NCBI GenBank assembly: GCA_029551285.1
Contig: JAKPFT010000038.1
Location: forward strand, 1 to 39,321
DNA from: a bacterium
GTDB taxonomy: Bacteria > Ratteibacteria > UBA8468 > B48-G9 > DSTR01
DNA length: 39,321 nt
Reading direction: 5' to 3'
The notes under the pieces are model-generated. The model ran no database searches. It saw nothing but the letters and a program-made list of their open reading frames with translations, and was not told the origin of the DNA. This document shows positions 35,116-39,321 of the stretch, piece after piece; positions within the stretch are counted from its first letter, which is position 1; each line of letters starts with the position of its first letter. The translations under genes were made by a program, and so were the position numbers.

Positions 35116-35374
35116 TGTCAAAAAAGGAAGGGAATAACTGGCGAACGATTTGCGAAGGCACAGTTACAAGACAAGACGAAAAGCGGCAGCGTTCGGTAAG
35201 CGGACCGGAAAAGTACATCCGGGACGCAATACCTTACTCGGCGGTGTCTGAGCTCGCCACCGGGCGAGCGAGTTCGCCGAGCTACCGATTTCGGCGTAGT
35301 CCTTGTCTGTGCCGAAGCACTCTGAGTGAGCCAGTTTGTTCCCTTTCTTTTCACCCGTCTTTCCTTTTTTGACA
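35116..35374. repeat. Fold-back repeat, copy 2 (MITE-like, about 259 bp)
   Basis: The second copy of the element at 15906-16169, same orientation. The end inverted repeat here is a perfect 15 bp (GTGTCAAAAAAGGAA at 35115, complement ending 35375). The central hairpin is CTCGGCG (35237-35243) with CGCCGAG (35275-35281), enclosing GCTCGCC (35252-35258) with GGCGAGC (35263-35269). The element ends seven bases from the cupin stop and lies 112 bases before the small secreted protein start, so on the minus strand it sits like a terminator after the GH4-cupin operon. No target-site duplication is visible. Confidence 0.85.
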
Positions 35375-35381
35375 CTCCCGG

Positions 35382-36020
35382 CTAAACTTTTCTGGCGTCA
35401 GGTTCGGCCGGACCATGCGTGGGTTCGTGAAGATGTCCGGGTCTTTTTTTTCCTTCCAGGGTACCGGTAATCCAGGCCACGGTGACGCTTTCATCGTAAA
35501 TCAAACTAACAATGTCGTGGTGCCAGCCCCGGCCGGTCACGACGCAGTCGCCAGGCTTGACTTCATAAAACTTTCCTTCGCTGGCGACCCGGCAACGTCC
35601 CTGAAGGATAACCCAGTAAGCGTCACTATCGTGGTAATGATTGTCACAGGTGGTTGTCTTCCAGTACTGATAGGGTGAATCGCCAACTGGCGGTTTCCCG
35701 TTTCTCACCGTGAAAAGACCGGCGCCGGAAAGAGCCTGCCAGTTGCCGGTTGCCCGTAAAAATCTGGTGCTGGAAGCCAGGCCCTTTGTCCGAAACGGCG
35801 GTATTTCCCCGGGTTGGAAAATCAGGTAGGAACCTTCTCTCAGACACGCCGAAAAAGAATCAGTTTCCACCAGTAACTGACCGGAGCAGACCAGCAGCAT
35901 TTCTTTGACCTGCGCTGGGTGGAAGGTCTTTTCCTCTCCTGACTGGAGTGAGAAAAGACCAGCCTGTTTCACCTCGCACCAGACTGGAAAATTTACCTTT
36001 TCCAGGGAAACCAGCGGCAT
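35382..36020 (-). CDS. Two-domain cupin protein
   Basis: A 212-residue protein starting at the ATG at 36020, which has AGGAAGG five bases upstream and lies 13 bases after the GH4 stop; the frame is open further upstream, but that part would overlap the GH4 gene. The C-terminal domain shows the cupin metal motif HYHDSDAY (His128, His130, Tyr135 in place of the usual Glu) and GDCVVTGRGWHH (His167). The N-terminal half is a second, metal-less cupin fold. It could be a sugar isomerase, a metal-dependent oxygenase, or a ligand sensor; the GH4 partner suggests a role in sugar catabolism. Confidence 0.72.
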   Translation of the reverse strand: MPLVSLEKVNFPVWCEVKQAGLFSLQSGEEKTFHPAQVKEMLLVCSGQLLVETDSFSACLREGSYLIFQPGEIPPFRTKGLASSTRFLRATGNWQALSGAGLFTVRNGKPPVGDSPYQYWKTTTCDNHYHDSDAYWVILQGRCRVASEGKFYEVKPGDCVVTGRGWHHDIVSLIYDESVTVAWITGTLEGKKRPGHLHEPTHGPAEPDARKV

Positions 36021-36033
36021 TTCAGCCTTCCTG

Positions 36034-37419
36034 TTACAGGGACCACTTCCCGTTAAACTGAGGGAGCCACTCCTGGAAGGATTCAAAAACATCGGCAGCG
36101 ATTCTGGCGGCAACATCCGGGCCAGGTACCAGCGGGTCACAGGAGAGCGCCAGAATTGCCAGTTCTTTGTTTCCGGTTAAGCCTGCTTCCACAATCATTT
36201 CCTGAACCGGGATATGTCTCATCAGGTGCGTCTGAATGAACTCCGGCAGATTTCCCACAGGAAGCGGGGTTACGCCCAGCCGGTTGACCAGGGCCATGGT
36301 TTCCAGCACTGCCTGCCGGGGCAGATTGTCCACCTGGCCGATATTGCCGGTATTTATAGGGGTAAGCAGATTTTCTTCAGCGCCGATTAAGGCGGCGACG
36401 ATGCGGCTGGCATGTTCGTGGGAATGCTTTAGAAAAGGTTGCCTTTTGCCTTCCAGGAGTTCCAGGGCGTGCTGTTTTCGTTTTTCATAGGTGTGGATGT
36501 GGGCGAAGGTGTGGGCGCGTTTATCCGGAGCATAGCCCCAGCGTTTCATGGTCTCTTCGTCTTTCAGGTAGTGGCTAAAAAATTCAGCCGTGTGGGCATC
36601 GCCGGCACCGGTGAGGTATCCGGTTCTCATCAGCATATCAAACTTGATGCGCTGGTTCGGGTTGACCCCGCCGCCATGGATTAATTCTTCCGGTATCACT
36701 CTGGGTCCGAGGGGCTTAAACCCTTCCGGGTCCTGAATGTATTGCTTGAGCAGTTCCAGCCCGTCATGACCGCAGACATCAAGGGCTAAAATCCAGATGA
36801 GATGGTTAATCCCGGCCATCTTCACCTTGATGTCTTTCTGCCAGTCCACCCCAAAGTAGTAAGCCAGGTGAAGCAAGAGACCCTGAAGTTCGTGGCAGAG
36901 GCCAACAGTTTTGACCTGGCTCACCTGCTGCATCGTTCTGGTCAGCACCGTCATCGGATTGGAATAGTTCATGAACCAGGCATCAGGGGCAATCTCTTCC
37001 ACTGTCCGGATAATATCTACCACCACCGGGATGTTCCTCAAGGCCCGGCTCCAGCCTCCCGGTCCCACAGTGTCGCCCACGGTCTGCAATACCCCGTGTT
37101 TTCTTGGAATAGTCTGGTCCAGGAGGTTTGCCTCTTCACTGCCGGTGCTGATGGTCAGCCCCACAAAGTCCGCTCCTTTGAGGGCACTTCTTAAGTCGGT
37201 GGTGGCTTCCAGGCGAAAGTCTGCGCCCAGCATCTGATTGGCCAGTTTCTGGCAGAGGGGTAAAGTTACCGAGAGGGCGTCCGGATTAATATCCTGCAAA
37301 ACTATGTGCATACCATGCAGGGCCGGCAGACAGGCCATGTCGGTAATCAACCGGTGCGACCAGCCAAAACTGCCTCCTCCGATGAGGACAAATTTTAAAT
37401 CCTTGCCCTGAGTCTTCAT
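36034..37419 (-). CDS. GH4 family NAD/metal-dependent glycosidase
   Basis: A 461-residue protein from the ATG at 37419, which has AAAGGAG six bases upstream. GH4 enzymes oxidise the sugar with bound NAD+ and need Mn2+ and reducing conditions. Visible motifs: Rossmann loop VLIGGGSFGW, the MNYSNPM loop, the metal Cys in GLCHELQG (Cys175), and GINHLIW. The tetrad CHEL is closest to the CHEV/CHEI type reported for alpha-galacturonidases (B. subtilis LplD), whereas alpha-galactosidases have CHS, so an alpha-galacturonidase-like activity is possible but not established. It is first in an operon with the cupin gene and has its own promoter (37452-37481). Confidence 0.87.
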   Translation of the reverse strand: MKTQGKDLKFVLIGGGSFGWSHRLITDMACLPALHGMHIVLQDINPDALSVTLPLCQKLANQMLGADFRLEATTDLRSALKGADFVGLTISTGSEEANLLDQTIPRKHGVLQTVGDTVGPGGWSRALRNIPVVVDIIRTVEEIAPDAWFMNYSNPMTVLTRTMQQVSQVKTVGLCHELQGLLLHLAYYFGVDWQKDIKVKMAGINHLIWILALDVCGHDGLELLKQYIQDPEGFKPLGPRVIPEELIHGGGVNPNQRIKFDMLMRTGYLTGAGDAHTAEFFSHYLKDEETMKRWGYAPDKRAHTFAHIHTYEKRKQHALELLEGKRQPFLKHSHEHASRIVAALIGAEENLLTPINTGNIGQVDNLPRQAVLETMALVNRLGVTPLPVGNLPEFIQTHLMRHIPVQEMIVEAGLTGNKELAILALSCDPLVPGPDVAARIAADVFESFQEWLPQFNGKWSL

Positions 37420-37451
37420 CCTGTTCTCCTTTCTTTTCAAGGGATGCGTTT

Positions 37452-37481
37452 AGTATAACCCTGGCGGGTACTTATTTCCAA
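37452..37481 (-). promoter_or_regulatory. Sigma-70-like promoter for the GH4-cupin operon
   Basis: Minus strand: TTGGAA (37476-37481), 18-base spacer, TATACT (37452-37457), 32 bases before the ATG at 37419. It overlaps the last bases of ogt. Confidence 0.6.
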
Positions 37482-37999
37482 CCTTCCAGTCGCAGCAGTA
37501 TTTTTTTCACCTGAAGACCGGAGGAGAACCCACCTGTCTGGCCATCGCTTTTCACCACCCGGTGGCAGGGGATGACCAGCGGAAAATGATTTCTCGCCAG
37601 AGCCTGGCCGACAGCCTGGCTGGCGCCTGGTTTTCCCAGCCGGCCGGCGATTTCTTTGTAGGTCGCCACCTGGCCCCAGGGAATGGCGGCTGTTACCTGA
37701 TAAACTGATTGTTGAAACAGACTGCACTGCTGAAGAGAAAGAAGTTCCAGCGGGAAGGTAACCGGCTGCCCCTTGAGATATTTTTCCAGACAGTTCTGGA
37801 ATGTTCTCAGTTCCGGAGAGATTGCCGGTCTCATGTTTGGAAAGTCCTTCCCTGCCTGCAAGAGTAGCTTCTCCAGTGTCAGACCAAGAAAAATTTTCTT
37901 CACCAGGGGCGAAAAAGTTCCCTCCCAGAGAACCAGAACCACGATTTCCCCCTTTCTCACTGCAAACCAGTGAAGTTGCTCGTTGTCTGATAGCCGCAT
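37472..37999 (-). CDS. ogt: Methylated-DNA--protein-cysteine methyltransferase
   Basis: A 175-residue one-use DNA repair protein that takes the methyl group from O6-methylguanine. The active-site PCHRV is intact with Cys145, followed by GGFSSGL. The preceding helix reads PGASQAVGQA, with Gln128 where the family nearly always has the Arg finger that flips the base. The N-terminal domain is a normal Ogt-like ribonuclease-H-like fold. It has its own promoter (38021-38048) and ribosome site (AGGAAGG). It is upstream of the GH4 operon in the same direction; its end holds that operon's promoter. Confidence 0.93.
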   Translation of the reverse strand: MRLSDNEQLHWFAVRKGEIVVLVLWEGTFSPLVKKIFLGLTLEKLLLQAGKDFPNMRPAISPELRTFQNCLEKYLKGQPVTFPLELLSLQQCSLFQQSVYQVTAAIPWGQVATYKEIAGRLGKPGASQAVGQALARNHFPLVIPCHRVVKSDGQTGGFSSGLQVKKILLRLEGWK

Positions 38000-38020
38000 G
38001 CTTTCCTTCCTCGGGTAAAC

Positions 38021-38048
38021 ATTAAATTATCGTGAAATGCCCTGTCAA
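38021..38048 (-). promoter_or_regulatory. Sigma-70-like promoter for ogt
   Basis: Minus strand: consensus TTGACA (38043-38048), 16-base spacer, TTTAAT (38021-38026), then AGGAAGG and the ATG at 37999. Confidence 0.6.
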
Positions 38049-38223
38049 GGCAGGCCCTTAAAACGAACTGGTTATAGAACTGTCGCACCATTTTTTCTCT
38101 CCCTTGATAACATTTTTGCCTGCCCGTTTTGAACAATTTTTCCCGGAATGATGATGACCGCTCCTGCTGAAGACGGTCTACCAGTCCAGTTTTGATTCTC
38201 AATCTGGAGAGCAAGTGAAGGTG

Positions 38224-38252
38224 TTGACAAAAATTCAGGGTGGTTGTAAGAA
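38224..38252 (+). promoter_or_regulatory. Sigma-70-like promoter toward the NHL-repeat gene
   Basis: TTGACA (38224-38229), 17-base spacer, TAAGAA (38247-38252). The resulting leader before the ATG at 38518 would be about 255 bases and would carry the RCC1-like remnant. Confidence 0.5.
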
Positions 38253-38272
38253 TTAAAATAAAAGAGGGAAGG

Positions 38273-38476
38273 ATGAATGAGGGAAGGACCAATATGAGAA
38301 AACCACTTCCCTTAATAATCCACGGTAGCCAGTTTATTGATCTCAAAGCAAAGGCAGGATTTTTTCAGATACTATCAGGCAGAAAGCATTCTGTAGTTCT
38401 GAAGTCAGACAGGTTGGTAATGGTCTGGGGAAATAAGACTGCCGGGGCAGTCAAATGGTCCACAGGGCTTAAATAA
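38273..38476 (+). pseudogene. RCC1-repeat-like remnant
   Basis: A 67-codon frame from the ATG at 38273 with GAGGG just upstream. The C-terminal part, SGRKHSVVLKSDRLVMVWGNK, resembles one blade of RCC1-type propellers (G-x-x-HS-x-x-LKSDG-x-V-x-x-WG-x-N), with FIDLKAKAGF before it like the previous strand. A single blade cannot fold as a propeller, so this looks like a decayed fragment, though a short translated peptide cannot be excluded. Confidence 0.4.
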
Positions 38477-38517
38477 TCTGGTCAGGATTTCCCACGAGAG
38501 GCGTATGAGAGGATGCC

Positions 38518-39321
38518 ATGAAGAAAAATCTTTTGATTGTCGGGATGGTGTTTTTCTCAGTTTCTTTGAAGGCAGCCAATTTTTCAGTTAGTCCAGAAGT
38601 GTTTTCGCCAGCGATAAGCCCGGGAAGAAATGATGCGGTAATTATTGGCGGAACAATGGAAGAGACACTTCCAGTGAATGTTTACATTTATCCAAAGGGC
38701 TTACCTGCCAGCATTATCAAAAAAATTCCTTATTCGGAATTCAACGGCTCTCAGGGAAGTATAGATAATCGGGGCGGCTGGGACGGAAAAGATACTCAGG
38801 GACAAATTGTTTCAGATGGTGAGTATGAAATCCAGTTGAGCAGTGGTCTCAACAAAATATGGTCAGCAGGAAACCCCCGTGGTGATATGCGGGGGATGTT
38901 TGACTTTCCGGTGGATGTTGCCATTGGTAATGATGGTAGGATTTATGTCCTGGATACCAATCGCATCCAGGTTTTTGATGAAGAGAGAAATTATCTTTTT
39001 TCCATTCAAAATCCCCCTGCCTACGAAAACGGTAAATGGGATCAGGCTATCTCCATCGCTACTTCTGGCAATCGGCTTTACCTTATGGATGCCGGCTCAA
39101 ACAGCATCAAAGTTTTTGATACAGATGGACAGTTCATCAGGTTTTTTGGCGGGTATGGTACTGAGGATGGGAAATTTAATATCTATCCTCTCTGGGGTTA
39201 TCCAGAGTTGAAAAACAATATGGCTGTGGATAAAAATGGCAGATTATGGGTGGTGGACTGGGGAAACAGCAGGATTCAGGTTTTTGATGCTGAGGGAAAC
39301 TTTCTTTTCAAATTTGGAAGC
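38518..39321 (+). CDS. Secreted NHL-repeat protein with FlgD-like Ig domain; 3'-truncated
   Basis: The frame is open from the ATG at 38518 (AGAGG six bases upstream) to the last base, giving 268 residues of a longer protein. A signal peptide (MKKNLLIVGMVFFSVSLKAA) is followed by a FlgD-like Ig domain, with the typical GGWDGKDTQGQIVSDGEYEI pattern at about residues 87-106. Then come NHL beta-propeller blades, each with a 'FPVDVAIGNDGRIYVLDTNRIQVFD'-like layout, at least three visible by the edge. NHL proteins with this architecture are extracellular or surface scaffolds that bind glycans or proteins. Base composition is AT-richer than the rest of the window. Confidence 0.85.
   Translation, partial: MKKNLLIVGMVFFSVSLKAANFSVSPEVFSPAISPGRNDAVIIGGTMEETLPVNVYIYPKGLPASIIKKIPYSEFNGSQGSIDNRGGWDGKDTQGQIVSDGEYEIQLSSGLNKIWSAGNPRGDMRGMFDFPVDVAIGNDGRIYVLDTNRIQVFDEERNYLFSIQNPPAYENGKWDQAISIATSGNRLYLMDAGSNSIKVFDTDGQFIRFFGGYGTEDGKFNIYPLWGYPELKNNMAVDKNGRLWVVDWGNSRIQVFDAEGNFLFKFGS

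Larger units (their letters stand above)
38000..38517. other. AT-rich divergent intergenic region
   Basis: 518 bases without an intact gene. It holds the ogt promoter, a plus-strand promoter at 38224 and an RCC1-like remnant. A 16-base perfect inverted repeat, GACTGCC-GG-GGCAGTC (38437-38452), lies within the remnant. GC content falls here and stays low to the right end of the window. Confidence 0.5.

Noticed and set aside
38041..38058. A possible fourth copy of the 18-bp intergenic motif (CAAGGCAGGCCCTTA).
   Set aside because: Only the flanking CAAGG/CCTT pattern matches; the core differs, and it is explained as part of the ogt promoter region.
37957..38346. A 129-codon minus-strand frame upstream of ogt.
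   Set aside because: It overlaps the ogt start, both promoters and the RCC1-like remnant, with no recognisable domain or ribosome site.
38843..39211. A plus-strand frame of 122 codons in the NHL gene.
   Set aside because: It is out of frame with the NHL-repeat protein, whose frame is open from 38518 to the window end with a signal peptide and repeats.

Overview
The window suggests an uncultivated, probably anaerobic, Gram-negative-type bacterium that lives on complex glycans. Signs are several secreted multidomain proteins with signal peptides, many carbohydrate-active genes of mostly unassigned specificity (GH20, GH4, GH123-like, sialidase-like, GHL6-like, six-hairpin), a uroporphyrinogen-decarboxylase-like gene next to them, and [NiFe]-hydrogenase maturation genes (hypF, hypC). 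This mix is typical of Omnitrophota/Ratteibacteria, Lentisphaerota and similar lineages, but no rRNA or other marker is present, so the taxonomy is a guess. Most of the window is moderately GC-rich; from about 38000 to the right end it is clearly AT-richer.

Layout. 1-5003 (+): the 3' part of a very large secreted protein (beta-helix, CARDB, caspase-like protease, dockerin) and a small alpha/beta hydrolase. 5004-7882 (+): flavodoxin-like protein and HypF. 7884-13436 (-): a three-gene operon, DinG-type exonuclease/helicase, MFS transporter, intracellular GH20. 13532-13756 (+): hypC, so the minus-strand operon sits between the two hyp genes. 13770-15788 (-): GHL6-like glycosidase. 15906-16169: a fold-back repeat. 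16274-27913 (-): a long co-oriented run, in transcription order antiporter with CBS-like tail, sialidase-like protein, two tandem GH123-like secreted giants, a degenerate staphylococcal-nuclease-like protein, and a uroporphyrinogen-decarboxylase-family protein. 28204-33613 (+): six-hairpin glycosidase-like protein, TIM-barrel protein and overlapping large NAD-glutamate dehydrogenase. 33712-35003 (-): YddG-like exporter and a small secreted protein. 35116-35374: second copy of the fold-back repeat. 35382-37999 (-): cupin, GH4 glycosidase, and ogt. 38000-39321: divergent promoters, an RCC1-like gene remnant, and the 5' part of a secreted NHL-repeat protein.

How it fits together. Extracellular modules (CBM, beta-helix, GH123-like) probably bind and trim glycans. 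MFS import with cytoplasmic GH20, GH4, sialidase-like and six-hairpin enzymes would finish the job, and glutamate dehydrogenase and hydrogenase maturation fit fermentative disposal of amino groups and reductant. This is inference from gene content.

The most interesting non-coding signals are two roughly 260-bp fold-back repeats, about 90% identical, whose central hairpin carries two compensatory base-pair changes, and an 18-bp motif found in three intergenic regions, always oriented toward the next gene. No tRNA, rRNA, CRISPR array, transposase or replication origin was seen.
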